A DNA stretch of 54,799 nucleotides, from contig ML978318.1 of NCBI GenBank assembly GCA_010015745.1, forward strand, positions 1-54,799, given 5' to 3'. The DNA is from Setomelanomma holmii. Lineage: Eukaryota > Ascomycota > Dothideomycetes > Pleosporales > Phaeosphaeriaceae. Each line of letters starts with the position of its first letter. Position 1 is the first letter of the stretch. The notes beneath the pieces were generated by a model, which worked only from the letters and a program-made list of their open reading frames with translations, did no database searches and was not told the DNA's origin. Positions 1 through 10,379 of this stretch are shown here, piece by piece. The position numbers were made by a program, and so were the translations under genes.

Positions 1-156
1 TACGTGGCTGGTCTGGCTGGTTTGTTGGCCTCTCATCCGGGCAGAGAGCGTGGCCCGGGGGATCGCGTACGCCTTCGCAGCAGCCCGTTGGCTAGGGAAA
101 ACACCAGAGTTAAGATTTTCAATAGCTGCTTGGATTGCTGCTTCACGTGCATCCAT
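1..156 (-). CDS. pogo/Fot1-like transposase, N-terminal 52 codons (cut by window start)
   Basis: Reading the minus strand from the ATG at 156 gives an open frame that leaves the window at base 1. The peptide opens MDAREAAIQAAIENL and continues with SQRAAAKAYAIPRATLSARM, the helix-turn-helix (psq/CENP-B N-terminal type) DNA-binding segment that starts fungal pogo/Fot1 transposases. The rest of the protein (CENP-B HTH, DDE domain) lies outside. No stop is seen in the visible part, so the copy could be intact. The plus-strand ORF over the same bases is a shadow. The family call rests on the HTH pattern alone. Confidence 0.75.
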   Translation of the reverse strand, partial: MDAREAAIQAAIENLNSGVFPSQRAAAKAYAIPRATLSARMRGQQTSQTSHV

Positions 157-255
157 TTTAGTTGCGTGGTTGTGGAGATATCGCGAGCGTTGAGTGAGTG
201 GTTGAATTCTGCGCGATGGCTCGGAACCGGGGGTGGCTCGAAACCCCGTCAGCTA
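157..255. mobile_element. 5' leader and probable terminal region of the left pogo-like element
   Basis: Upstream of the transposase ATG the sequence carries two spaced copies of CGAGCCA on the minus strand (in about 212-242), separated by a C/G-rich stretch. The right-hand pogo-like element has a comparable doubled CGAGTGAGCCA motif at 53187-53217. This fits a terminal inverted repeat with internal repetition, but the exact end and the TA target site were not fixed. The boundary with the next repeat at 256 is inferred from where that repeat starts matching its second copy at 7521. Confidence 0.4.
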
Positions 256-304
256 GCTTACCGATAAAACACGTTAAGTTAGTTAACTTACTGTGGTAAG
301 TTAA
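256..304. repeat. left inversion breakpoint: 35-bp direct repeat plus 22-bp stem-loop
   Basis: Bases 256-290 are identical to 7521-7555. Inside, 283-304 is a stem-loop with arms TTAACTTA and TAAGTTAA around the loop CTGTGG. The copy at 7548-7569 has the same arms but the loop CCACAG, so each 22-mer is the exact reverse complement of the other. A pair like this can invert the DNA between them by homologous exchange, and undoing that inversion makes the neighbouring hAT element complete. Confidence 0.8.
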
Positions 305-585
305 CTGTGGATCGTTGGCTTACTAAGCTTAACGACAACACCAGAAAATTATCACCAGATCGCTTCTTCAGCAATCCCAATAACCTTTTCAAAATCCTAT
401 AAAACAGCCTGTATTAAGCACCTGTACCCTAGAGCTTATCAATCAAATCAATCAAATCAATCAAATTTCACACTACGGATTGATTTGGCTGCATTTTTAG
501 GAGCAGACAAATTGACTTGATTGAATTGGAAATTTACAATCAAATCAATCAAATAAGCAATCTGGATTGATTGTTGGAAAGTCTG
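305..585 (-). mobile_element. displaced 5' terminal region of hAT copy C
   Basis: The segment ends at 585 with a hAT terminal repeat that reads CAGACTTTCCAACAATCAA from outside (567-585, minus strand). This matches the other end of C at 10504-10522 at 18 of 19 positions. Inside the end, 435-566 is packed with CAATCAAAT words. The whole piece resembles 12115-12389, the 5' end of copy X. It holds no gene. The 7.27-kb inversion separated it from the rest of C, which continues at 7562. Confidence 0.7.
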
Positions 586-593
586 TAAGTAGC
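586..593. repeat. 8-bp target duplication of C in X, copy 1 (TAAGTAGC)
   Basis: It lies directly outside the terminal repeat at 585. Its partner is 10523-10530, which reads TAAGCAGC on the minus strand beside the other end of C. The single difference is a C-to-T change in a CpA context. Eight bases is the standard target duplication of the hAT superfamily. Confidence 0.7.
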
Positions 594-1907
594 AGCCACC
601 GCAAGAAGCCGCTGGCCGCTGCTTACGTCTCGCAAGCAACAGCAAGCAGCAGCAGCAAGTAGCAACAGCCAACAAGTAAGCAGGTAGAGCAGCAGTACAT
701 GGCAGAGTGGCGCAAACATGGCCCGTTAGGTGTATTGATTGATATTATCAATTATATCAAAACAATGCAGCAGTACAACCTTTTCCGCAACTTTCAACAC
801 ACTGCGAATTGTGAGCTACCTGTCAGCAAGCAACAGACTATACTAGAGCCAGTAAAGCCTGTCGTTACGCGCTGGAACTCGTTCTTTAGCACCTTTGAGC
901 GCGCCGTTAAACTCCACAGTGCCTTCAATGCCTATGCCTCTTACCACATTAATACGATCGCTGATGCTGACGCAATCACAACTGTTTGCGGCAACAAGCC
1001 CCCAGACGCGCCTACCTAGATAAGGTCAGGTGGGCTATCAGCAGCTGACTGGGCGGTGATAACTGAGTATATTGACGTCCTCCAGCCGCTAAAGGCGGCT
1101 ACAGAACTGCTTGAAGGGCGTGGTAGGCACGGTAGATTCGGCGCTATATATGAGATTATACCAGTATTTGAGCACCTCCTTAAGCGCCTTGAGGAGGCCG
1201 CTGAGCTATACAAAAACGTTAACTACGACGCCTATGACGAAGCTTCTAAAGATCACCTCGTGATTAACATCAAATTAGCCTAGGATAAGGCGAACGCGTA
1301 CTACAAGAAGCTCAACGACTCGCCTGCGTACTACGCCGCCGTCTGCCTCCATCTATACTACAAGAACTACTGCGAGACTAGCTGGGCCGGCAAACCCAGG
1401 TGGCTCGAGGCTGCTAACGCTGGCTTTTAGCGGCTATAGGCAACGTACAAGGGGCTCTTGCAGCAGTCATCTCGCCTAAAGGCGCCTGCTTCGAGCAGTA
1501 TCAGCGACTCAATTGCTGCGATCGCTGACGCTGATTGCAACCGCAAGGAGGACCTTAATGAGTATAAACGCTGGAAGAGATACAAGCTAAAGTGGACGTA
1601 GGAGCAGTACAACAAGGGTCTTAATCCTGTAACATACTAGTATGAGCTACGCCAAAAGTACCTGGAGTTGTCGCGCTTTGCGCTTGATATACTCACAATC
1701 CCAGCCTTAAGCTGCGACTGTAAGCGTATGTTTAGCAAGCTTGGTGACCTCCTAGAGCCTAAGAAGCGTAATATGGGGCCACAATTGCTGGCAGCAATAC
1801 AGCTAGTGAGGTCGTGGGTAAGAGCTGGCTTCAAGCCCCCAGGGGCGGGCGATGACGACGTCGTTACTAACGAGAGCATCACGATTCAATACAATATACA
1901 AGACTAG
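594..1907 (+). pseudogene. hAT transposase copy X, middle and C-terminal half
   Basis: From about 676 one plus-strand frame runs to the stop at 1905-1907. It encodes the alpha-helical insertion region (EWRKHGPLGVL, VVTRWNSFFSTFERAV) and the hAT C-terminal dimerisation domain near the end (LDILTIPALSCDCKRMF, LLAAIQLVRSWVRAGF). The frame holds six internal stops (1017, 1281, 1428, 1437, 1599, 1638), all TAG, and no frameshift. At least two replace a Trp expected from other copies. The catalytic N-terminal half is at 10531-11981 on the other strand. Bases 594-675 are intron remnant with an inverted repeat around GCTGCTTAC, followed by a plausible acceptor before 676. Non-functional unless stops are read through. 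Confidence 0.85.
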
Positions 1908-1959
1908 GACGCTCTACAGCACTAATCTAGGTATGGGAACGTCTATATACGATAACAAT

Positions 1960-2102
1960 CTGATCAATCAAATCAATCAAACTGCAATCTAGACCCTCAT
2001 TCACAATCACCAAATCAATCAATCTAATCAGAGCCTCCTAGCAACCTCAATCAATTCAATCTGAGACCCTAAAGTTGATTGATTTGATTGTTGACAACTG
2101 TG
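1960..2102. repeat. 3' terminal region of hAT copy X
   Basis: CAATCAAAT-rich subterminal DNA ends at 2102 with a 19-bp terminal repeat (CACAGTTGTCAACAATCAA read from outside, 2084-2102). The 5' end of X at 12371-12389 carries the same 19 bases with no mismatch, so the two are taken as the ends of one element. The repeated CAATCAA words resemble subterminal transposase-binding arrays known from hAT elements (inference). Confidence 0.75.
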
Positions 2103-2110
2103 GTATGTAG
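2103..2110. repeat. 8-bp target duplication of X in Y, copy 1 (CTACATAC)
   Basis: Read on the minus strand, these bases directly flank the X terminal repeat and lie inside the conserved RLRCGLHT coding stretch of copy Y. The identical octamer flanks the other X end at 12390-12397, where the Y reading frame resumes. The two halves together restore the continuous motif RLRCGLHTVNLIGQ. Confidence 0.85.
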
Positions 2111-2850
2111 ACCACAGCGGAGGCGGCGATGGGCGGGCAAGAAGTCGTAAATCTCTGCAACTACAGCAATAGCAGTGTCGTTGTTGGCTGCGTTGTCAAG
2201 TACAAAATAGCCTAATTTAGCGCTATTAATGCTAAATTGCTGCGACGTTTCGTCAACAACCTTAGCTATCCTTGCGCCTGTATAGGCGCCTGTCAGCTGT
2301 GGGAGCGTAATAGGCAGGTCTATAAGCGCGCCTGAGGAGCTTACAAAGTGCGCAACAATGCCTAAGAAGCCTCGCTTGCCTCCTAGCATTGTCTATTCGT
2401 TAAAGCTTATGTTTATCTTACTCAACGCGTTAGACAGCTCAATAGTAACCTAGGGCTGCATGTAGTTGTAGAGACGCATAACGTACCGAGAGACACTATT
2501 ATGGCTTGCCCACAGCGCTGTTACTGCCTCTGGGTTGGCCGCCTGCAGCATAGCTCGAAATTCTAGGCGCTCAAACTCAGATAGTGAGTGGTTGCCTTCA
2601 ACAAACCAAGTGATTGCCTTAAAGCGAATTTGCTAGACATTAAAGCTAGTGAGGGCGTTATGTACATCCTAAGGCACTTCGCTGCCTGTCTTGTAGTATA
2701 AGCGCAGGGTGTGTTCAGTTGTACTTGCTGCTAGGGCCGCGTTTTTATCAGGGTTGTAGATCTGGTGAGCAGTGTTGAAGTGTCGCGCTGCTGTTAATGG
2801 CAATATAGTGTTGGATGTGGGAGCGCAGGGCAGGTATGAATGAGGCAGAA
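2111..2850 (-). pseudogene. hAT transposase copy Y, N-terminal half
   Basis: Read on the minus strand from about 2850, the frame gives the end of a BED-type zinc finger (ARHFNTAH), then a helical region (SLSEFERLEFRAML), then the start of the RNase-H-like catalytic core (ISFNE, stop, TMLGGKRGFLG; later LGYFVLDNAANNDTAI and HRRLRCGLHT). The stops seen are TAG, several at positions where Trp is expected. The gene is cut at 2110 by the end of copy X, and its C-terminal half is at 12398-13625. The extreme N-terminus with the first zinc ligands is missing, replaced by unrelated sequence near 2850; that edge is approximate. Confidence 0.75.
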
Positions 2851-3671
2851 GGTTGTTGTATTGAGAGAGCTACACAGAGCAATTATATACACAACCACGA
2901 TGAGTAAGCAAGTAACAAAGAGTCACGTGAGAGATGCAGTTCAAATGTACCTTGTGAACTGAGGTGCCAGTCTAACATCTTTTCAAACGCACCATTGTAC
3001 TGTCTTAGTATTACTGATCCCTCTCAAACTCACTCACTCCCCAAGAACCAACCGCTAGACCGAACACAGATACCCTTCTGTACAGGCCTTCTGTAAGTAG
3101 TTGGGAGCAGGTATGATAATATGATGTAAGTTGTGTTGTTCTGTGTCAGACTGAGGTGTCCGTTTATATACATGAAGTAGTGGGCTGATTGGTTGGTGGA
3201 TAATCCACGTGACCATGTGTGCCCTAAGCTTACATGATGTCACAAAAGCAGCAACATCTTCCGTATCTTGTTACAAAATTCTGGATCCTGGGTCTTGTCT
3301 TCAAGTGCCAATATACGAAGCGATTGCTTAGGCCCCGATCAACTTTAGTCTAGGTTAGACATTGTGTTACTGTCTCTGGGGGATTCCCCCCCGGCGTAAA
3401 TTCCAAGGTGTTTGACCGGATGAGAGAAACAAATGCCTCTCAGCGTCTGACTATTGCTCTACCTACAGTACTTTTCCTACACCTAGCGGCCAGCCACGGT
3501 CGATGCTTAGCGCTTTCAAGCGCCCGCGCGGGAGGTTCTTCCGTGTAGCCTGCTGGTACTTTGCCCGTTTTCTGTTACTGTCCACGCGGTCTTTGTTTCC
3601 GCACGGTCGACGTTTTACCGCCTTCAAGCGCCAGCACGGAAAGCCGTTTTCAATGCCCAGACGGTCTTTAC
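2851..3671. other. non-coding repeat-like stretch between hAT copies Y and Z
   Basis: No credible gene is seen. Two weakly similar segments, about 2819-2950 and 3105-3220, share a GGGAGCAGGTATGA-like start, a TATATACA box and a CACGTG element in the same order, so they may be degenerate promoter or LTR copies. A second pair near 3495-3540 and 3602-3645 shares CACGGTCGA and TTCAAGCGCC. The short ORFs here have no recognisable domain. Confidence 0.35.
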
Positions 3672-3840
3672 CATAGTTGCTAACAATCAAGCCGATCAAG
3701 CCTCAGCAGGAGGCCTGGCTTGAGGCTTGCAATAATTACCCTCAGGCTTGGCTTGATCGACTTGATGGAGGTTTTAGGCTCAGCTTGATTGCAAAGCTTG
3801 ATAGAGGCTTGATAGCTTGATGATTATATTTGTATTCGAA
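3672..3840. repeat. 3' terminal region of hAT copy Z
   Basis: The outer end CATAGTTGCTAACAATCAA (3672-3690) differs from the X terminus at only three positions, each a C/T change. The interior is rich in GCTTGAT/ATCAAGC words rather than the CAATCAAAT of X and C. It lies directly downstream of the Z transposase, which reads on the minus strand. Confidence 0.6.
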
Positions 3841-3856
3841 GAGGTTTATATACAAA

Positions 3857-5134
3857 TTACTCGCTATCACTGTCTCTATCCCAATCGCACAGCTGATATG
3901 TTAAATCTAGCTCGTCGTCGGTCGTACATCGTGCAGGTTCATGGCCTTTGCCAAAGCCAGCCTTAAGCCACCTCCTTACGCACTGTATAGCTGCGAGTAA
4001 CTGCGGTGAAATTGCGCGTCTTCGAGGCTCAAGAAGGTCGCCAAGCTCACTAAACATGCGCTCACACTCACAGCTAGAGGCTGGAATAGAGATAAGGTCA
4101 AGATTAGGGTAGCGACTACGCAATCCTACCCAGTATTTGATAGGGTTGTTGGCAGCTTCAGAACCTTTCTCTGCCCTCGGCTCCTACTTCTTCCATCGCT
4201 GATATTCGTCTAAGTCGCTATCAACAGCGGCTGCTGCTGCTGCTGTCGCCTTAGGGTCGATTAGGGCGTCGATAGCGTCGTCAATATCGTTACTGACAAC
4301 CTTGGGGCGCCTCTCCGCAGCAGGACGCTCTGTTGAGCCTTTGTACTCACTCTAAAGCGCCTGAAATGCGACATAGTTGCTGGTGATCCAGTCAGGTCTG
4401 TCAGCCCAAACAGTCTCGCAGTAGTTCTTATATTATGAGTGGAGCATTGTAGCAGCGTAGTACGCAGGTGAGTGGTCAAGCTTAGAGTAGTACTGACTAG
4501 CTTTTGCCTAGGCAGCGCGTAGATTAATCGCAAGATGGTCTTTAGGCGCCTCTTCGTGTGCGTTGTAGTCAACTGCCTCATAGGCCTTAACGCGCTGCTC
4601 GTAGTACGTAAGTATATACTCAAAGACAGGTATAGTCTCAGCAATTGCACCATATCGACCACACTTAGGAGTGCTGTTGACATCGTTTTTGGCACCTGTA
4701 ACGCCCTTGCCGCGACCCTCAAGGCGCTTTGTTGCGAGCTTTAGCGGTCGCAACACTTCGATGTACTCAGTAACCACAGCCCAGTCAGTAGCTGACAGCC
4801 CGTCAGATCTCATCCATGGCTGTGCGTCAGGCAGCTTGTTGTGGCGACTAGCTGCAAACGTGTCCTCATCGCGGACACGGCGAACATGGTGGGTAGCGTA
4901 CGCGTTGATAGCAGGTTGCAGTTTGACAGCGCGCTCAAAAGCAGAGCAGAATGAGTTCCAGCGTGTGACGACGGGCTTTACTGGCTCTACTATTTCATTA
5001 CGCGCCTATGTGGGCAGCTCAGCATTAGCGAGACGCTGATAGTTGTTGAAAAGCTCGTGCTGCTGGGGCGTTTTGATGTGCCTGATGACGTCCAGGAGGA
5101 CGCCGAGAGGGCCGTGTTTACGCCAAGTGCGCAT
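3857..5134 (-). pseudogene. hAT transposase copy Z, middle and C-terminal half
   Basis: The minus-strand frame begins near 5134 (MRTWRKHGPLGVLL) and ends at a TAA stop at 3857. It contains the WNSFCSAFERAV block, MRSDGLSATDWAVVTEYIEV and the dimerisation domain (PNLDLISIPASSCECERMF; LLAAIQCVRRWLKAGF) with an acidic tail. Several in-frame TAG stops interrupt it, again where Trp or Gln is expected. The catalytic N-terminal half is absent because element E begins at 5210. An insert after EGRGKGV, not present in the other copies, holds TGAKNDVNSTPK. Confidence 0.8.
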
Positions 5135-5201
5135 GAAATTACTCTCATCCTGCTACTTATTAGTAACTGCTGCTACGCTCTAGAGGGTCAGGAGGTAAGT
5201 A

Positions 5202-5345
5202 CAAAGCGCCAGACTTGTCAACAATCAAGCGGCTTGCAATCGCTTGATTGATAGCTTGATAACTATCAATCCCATCAAGTCAAGCTCGCCTATACTAATC
5301 TTTTAGCAAACCAAGCTGAGGAGGGTCAGCTTGATTGTTCAGCTT
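5202..5345. repeat. 5' terminal region of hAT copy E with flanking octamer
   Basis: The terminal repeat CAGACTTGTCAACAATCAAG occupies 5210-5229 and opens to the right, towards the E coding region. The flanking octamer CAAAGCGC (5202-5209) is the likely target duplication in copy Z, but its partner was not found because the 3' end of E is not recognisable. The interior carries AATCAAGC and GCTTGAT words, like the end of Z. Confidence 0.6.
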
Positions 5346-5549
5346 GATGGGCTTGATTAAGGTAGCGCGTGAGGCTGCTCGTTTTGCAGCAGGAGCGATC
5401 TCACGATAGGTTTTTGTTGTTGTAGTCGTTGCAGTACTAGTACGTAATCAGCCTAACTTCTGCAACTCTATACTCCCTCCACCAGCTACCTAAACAACCT
5501 ACTATCGCGTCATTTTTGCTCCCGTTGCCCTTATCGTATTGCCACCGCC

Positions 5550-7315
5550 ATGCCTCCTACGAAACGCGCCTCTGATGACCTTACTCGCCTAAGAAACGCA
5601 TCAAATCCTCCACCGCCTGCGGCACTGTCAGCCAGCCTATAGCCGTCGATAGTCAGCTACCGCCATCCCCGTCGCGTCTGTCGCCTCGCAGAGCTCTTGT
5701 AGAGGCGTCCTAGGCTTCAACTTTTAAGTCGCAACTACGCAAGTCGCAGCCTGAAGACGCTATCGTTGCGCCTATCAAGGACAGCAAGAGGGTAACAGCA
5801 GCCTCGTCGGCAGCAGCCCTAGATAATGAGACCTTGCAAGAGGCGCTAGATGCGAGCCTTATAGACAACTTTGAGGGAATTGATTAGGGGCGTTTACGCA
5901 AGTATATGAAGCCGCTCTCGTCGCAGAAGTCGCGCAAGAGCTGGATCTATCGCTATGGCTACTGCGTTGCGCTGCTGAAGGACCCAAGTAAGCTATACTT
6001 TGTGTGCTGTCCCTGCTACGAGTATAGGTACACAGATACTGGCGTCAGGATATATGAGACGACGCTCTCAACGTCGTCAGCGCAGCAACACTTAGAGCTG
6101 CCCAAGCGTGGCCATGGCCACAGCAAGTCAGCGGTCGCTGCAAAACCTACCTGGCTACAACGCCTGCTTAAAGACGGCAACAACAGCGTGTCGCAGAAGG
6201 TGGCTAACGAGCTCGCTGGCTTCAATACCTAGCGCTTCCGGCTGGCAGCTGTTAGCTAGCTTGTTGAGAACAATCACCCTCTTTCTGAGTTTGAAACACC
6301 AGCTTTTTGATGCCTCCTTGAAGCTTCCAACCCACTAGCAGAACGAGCGCTTTGGACGTCTCATGTAAGCGTCTCCTAGTACGTTGCGCGCTTGTACAAG
6401 TACCTAAAGCTGCGCGTTATCTTGCAACTGTCGCAGGCGTTCAGCAAAGTACACCTCAGCTTTGATAGATAGACAACAAAGGTTGGCAAGCGTGGCTTTC
6501 TAGGCGTCGTTGCGCACTTTGTCAACAGCAGAGGCAACCTGCAGGACTTGCCTATAGCGCTACCCCAGCTGACAGGCGCTCACAGTGGCGAGAGGATGGC
6601 TGAGGTCGTTATAAAAACGCTGCAGGACTTTAAGATCACGTCGCAATTGATTGGTTACTTTGTGCTTGATAATGCTACTAACAACAACAGTACTGTTGCA
6701 ATATTAGCTTAAGATTATGGTTTCAATGCCACCTATTGGCGCCTCCGCTGCGGACCTCACACGCTTAACCTTATTGGCCAGATGCTCCTCTAGGGTAAGG
6801 GCAGCGCTGCCTTGTTCAACAACAACGTACAAGAACTCACCGACGAGCACAACTTTATAGAGGAGTGGAGGCGCGTAGGCCCAAGCGATATAGACGATGC
6901 GATCGATAGTATACTCAACCCTAGTACTGCCAGCAGCCTTAGCGCTGACGAGGACGAGTTTAAGAGGTGGAAGCGCAGCGAGCCAGCAGCTGAGAGAGGT
7001 ACAGAACACGCAGATAACCCTATCAAATACTGGGTGAGCATGCGCAATTGCTACCCTAGCCTCAGTAAGCTTGCGCTTGACGTACTCTCTATCCCAGCGT
7101 CAAGCTATGAGTGTGAGCGCCTGTTTAGTGAGCTGGGCGACTTCTTAGAGCCACGACGACGACGTCTAGAACCTCAACTTCTAGCGGCGATACAGTGCGT
7201 ACGACGGTGGCAAAGAGCTAGCTTCGGAGGCGACGACAAGGTAGTGGAGGAGGAGGCAGCAGACAACGACAATATGGAGCTTTTGTGCGGGCTGGCGACT
7301 TGTGTAACTGCGTGA
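5550..7315 (+). pseudogene. hAT transposase copy E with in-frame internal deletion
   Basis: The ATG at 5550 (MPPTKRAS) opens a copy with a frameshift near 5580; a single frame then continues to TGA at 7315. It has a BED-like zinc finger (VCCPCYEY followed by SSAQQHL), the catalytic core (KVGKRGFLGVVAHF, LIGYFVLDNATNNNS, WRLRCGPHTLNLIGQ) and the dimerisation domain (LDVLSIPASSYECERLFSEL). Around 6868-6900 the motif EEWRRVGP joins directly to the SDIDDAID region, so roughly 300 residues of the helical insertion region are missing without loss of frame. TAG stops dominate; a TAA and a TGA also occur. No 3' terminus was recognised in 7316-7520, which holds no gene. Confidence 0.8.
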
Positions 7316-7520
7316 GCAGTGTCGGTCGGAGGCTGTGATCAACGATTGTATTGCTATCTGTTGTCGTGTTGTGATTGTGATGTTCCAGGAGCTCTCGGCT
7401 CAGAGGTAAGTGCACTTGCCCATAGGGCAGTGCCTACTACAATAGGATAACATGTGACTTCAGCCACGTGGTTACAACTTGGGACGACAAAGCTCAACAC
7501 TACCGGTACTGATGTGCGCA

Positions 7521-7569
7521 GCTTACCGATAAAACACGTTAAGTTAGTTAACTTACCACAGTAAGTTAA
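7521..7569. repeat. right inversion breakpoint: 35-bp direct repeat plus 22-bp stem-loop
   Basis: This is the second copy of the 256-304 sequence. Bases 7521-7555 equal 256-290, and the stem-loop at 7548-7569 has the loop CCACAG instead of CTGTGG. Downstream, 7570-7658 is the 5' untranslated part of copy C. If 291-7561 is flipped back, the C 5' end now at 305-585 joins here. Confidence 0.8.
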
Positions 7570-7658
7570 TTTGAGGCTCGTCTTCCGCCTCTGCCTACTG
7601 AGTAGCTTAACCTACCCACCATTTTAGAAGCTATCTTCTGGTGTTTTGACGCGCTGTT

Positions 7659-10330
7659 ATGCCTCCCTGACGCCCCCACAAGCATGTCGCGCCCGTGCGT
7701 GGAGTCCTCCCAGTCGCCACCCTGCAGCGCGCTTGAGGCACCGCTACCCAACCGATTAAGCTTATTGATAGCCAGCTGCAGTCATCTCAACTGCCTACTC
7801 ATCCGTCGCCTCGCAGAGCTCTCCTTGATGCTGCCGCCTGAGCTACCGAAGCTACGTCGTTCGAGTCGTTGTTGCGCGATGCAATAGATGATATTAAGCC
7901 GCCCACTGAGGGCTCAGCTGCTGCGACGGTTGCTACAACTAAGGCGGGAGATGAGGCTGGTGATAGTCAGTTTGAGCAGCGATTTGAGGACAATTACAAG
8001 GGTATAGATTAGGGGCGTTTACCGCGCTATTGCAAGACTGGAGCAACCTAGAAGCATAAGAAAAGCTGGATCTTCTAGCATAGCTATCGCATCGCGCTAC
8101 TGAGGAATAATAAGATGACCTTTTTTGTCTGCCAGTACTGTCATCAGCACAAGTTAATATATACTGGAGGCAGTGGGATCTTTGACGTTACCTCTGCCAC
8201 CTCATCTGCTGCTACTCATCTCGGCTTGAACAGACAAGGCCACCAACTAACAACAGACGGCCCAAGGCCACCACTACCTGGCGGCGCGCGTACTATTGCT
8301 CAGGTCGATGCTTCTGGTGTTGCAGTACCTCAACAGGTTGCTAACGCTATGGGTGGCTTTGATTGCCAGCAGTTTCGACTAGCGGCAATGCTCTGGCTGG
8401 TTGATAGGAATCACCCGCTCAGTGAGTTGAGCGCGTCGTCGTTTCGCTATATGATAGAGTTGTCCAAGCCAACTGCAGCAGCGGCTTTATAGGTAAGTCC
8501 CAGCAGTGTTTCTACTTACATCATGAAGCTTTTCAGCTTCTTGCAGCCCCAGGTTATTGAGATTTTGTCTGCTGCTGTTAGCAAGATCCATATAAGCTTT
8601 GACGGGTGGACAACCAAGGGAGGCAAGCGTGGCTTTCTTGGTATTGCAGCTCACTTTGCGACAGTAGAAGGCAAGATTGTCGACGTGCCTATCAACCTGC
8701 CGCAACTCATAGGTGCCCATAGCGGTGCTCGAATGGCTAAAGTCGTCAAGGATACTCTCACGATATACGGTATAACTCGCACAAAGCTAGGTTACTTTGT
8801 TTTCGATAACGCATACTCCAACGATACTGCTATCGACGAGCTTGCCCAAATGTATAGCTTCAGCCCAGCTCACCGTCGCCTCCGCTGCAGCCCTCATACG
8901 CTCAACCTCGTTGGCCAGATGATAATTTTCGGGCGGGTTAAACAGGCATACGATAACGCGGGCGGGGGCCTTCAGGTAAGCCAGCAAACTCTCACCCACT
9001 TATGGCTCCTCTCTTGTCCTTCCCCCACCTCCTCTCTCTTACTACTCGCTATGGCCGTGAGCGCCCTGAGATTTGTTAACTAGCTGCTAATTGTGTTAGG
9101 ACAAAGAGAGGCTTCTCTAACAGTGGCGACGCGAAGGCCCATTAGGTGTACTGATCGCAATTATCAACTACATCAAAACACCACAACAGCACGAGCTTTT
9201 TGAGCGCTTCCAGAAAGCTGCGAATGAGTCGCTGCCCTCACACAAGCGCCCGACAATACTTGAGCCAGTTTAAGCCTGTTGTTACGCGCTAGAACTCGTT
9301 TTACGGCGCCTTTGAGCGCGCTGTACGCCTTCAAGGCACGTATAACTTGTACGCCAACCTCCACATCAAGCGAACAGCACAATGCAATAAGATAGCTTTT
9401 GCGCGCAATAATCAGAAGCCTGATGCTGCGCCATGGATGACGTCATCTAGACTTGAGGCAGATGACTGGGCGACGATAACTAAGTATATTGACTTGCTTC
9501 TGCCACTTAAGTACGCCACTGATTGCCTTCAAGGGCGCGGTAATTCAGGCAGGTTTGGAGCTATCTACAAGGTTATTCCTGTGTTTGAGTATCTATTAAG
9601 CGCTCTTGAAACTAGAGCCGCCTAATATGAGTATGTTGATTTTAACGCTCACTCTCACGCCCCCAACGACCACCTTGCAATCAACCTTTGAGCCGCCTGG
9701 CGCAAAGCCAACGAGTATTACATGAAGCTCGATGACTTGCCGGCTTACTACGCTGCTGTCTGCCTCCATCCATACTACAAATACTATTGCGAGAACAGCT
9801 GGCAGGATCAAGACAAAATTGGGTGGCTAATAGCCAACAAGAGCGCTTTCCAGCTGCTATAGGCGCAGTATAAGCCGCAGACTATTACTCTAACTCAGCG
9901 TAGATCACCTGTGTTAGGCGATACAGATGAGGCAATCGATGCGCTTGTCAGCCAGGAAAGCGCCCACGACGAGCCTTGTGACAAGTACGATAGTTGGTGC
10001 AAGTACGAGCCAAAGTGGATGCGGCAGCAGTTTGAAAGTAGCAATAGCGTCATCAGCTATTAGCTTTTTTTAGCGCCTAAATACCCAAACCTCAGCCGCC
10101 TTGCAATTAATATACTCACTATCCCAGCGTCAAGCTGTGACTGTAAGTGCATGTTTAGCGAACTTGGCGATCTATTAGAGCCACGACGATGCAAGATTGG
10201 GCCTCAATTACTTGCTGCACTTCAGCTTATACGATCATGGGTGAGAGCTGGAGTGGTGTTGCCTACTGAGCGCGAGACAGAAGCTTGTTCTGACAAAGAG
10301 ATAGCAGAAACTTTCAATATATGCAACTAG
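7659..10330 (+). pseudogene. hAT transposase copy C, near full length
   Basis: This is the most complete hAT copy. From the ATG at 7659 it shows a BED-type zinc finger (FFVCQYCHQHKL with SSAATHLGLN), the catalytic core (ISFDGWTTKGGKRGFLG, LGYFVFDNAYSNDTAI, HRRLRCSPHTLNLVGQ), the helical insertion region (QWRREGPLGVLIAI) and the dimerisation domain (INILTIPASSCDCKCMF) before TAG at 10328. A GT-AG intron fits 8976-9099. Damage includes TGA after MPP, several TAG stops, a TAA at about 9118, one extra base near 9268, and a TGA where NLRAAW is expected. It is the innermost element of the nest, sitting in an intron of X. Confidence 0.85.
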
Positions 10331-10379
10331 GATCACTTCCTACTGTAATTGCTATACAAAATAATCTTAAGAGCATACA

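Noticed and set aside
4..267. Plus-strand ORF at the window start
   Set aside because: It is antisense to the recognisable pogo-like N-terminus on the minus strand.
435..585. CAATCAAAT arrays as a CRISPR array or microsatellite
   Set aside because: Units are degenerate, without unique spacers, and always lie next to hAT ends.
594..1907. Amber codons read as an amino acid (recoded transposase)
   Set aside because: Attractive because frames are otherwise open, but other copies have TAA, TGA and frameshifts, and CpA-directed mutation gives TAG without recoding.
8493..8536. Apparent GTAAGT...TTTCAG intron in hAT copy C
   Set aside because: Reading straight through, with TAG in place of Trp, gives SVSTYIMKLFSFLQP, which aligns with copies E and Y; splicing would shift the frame.
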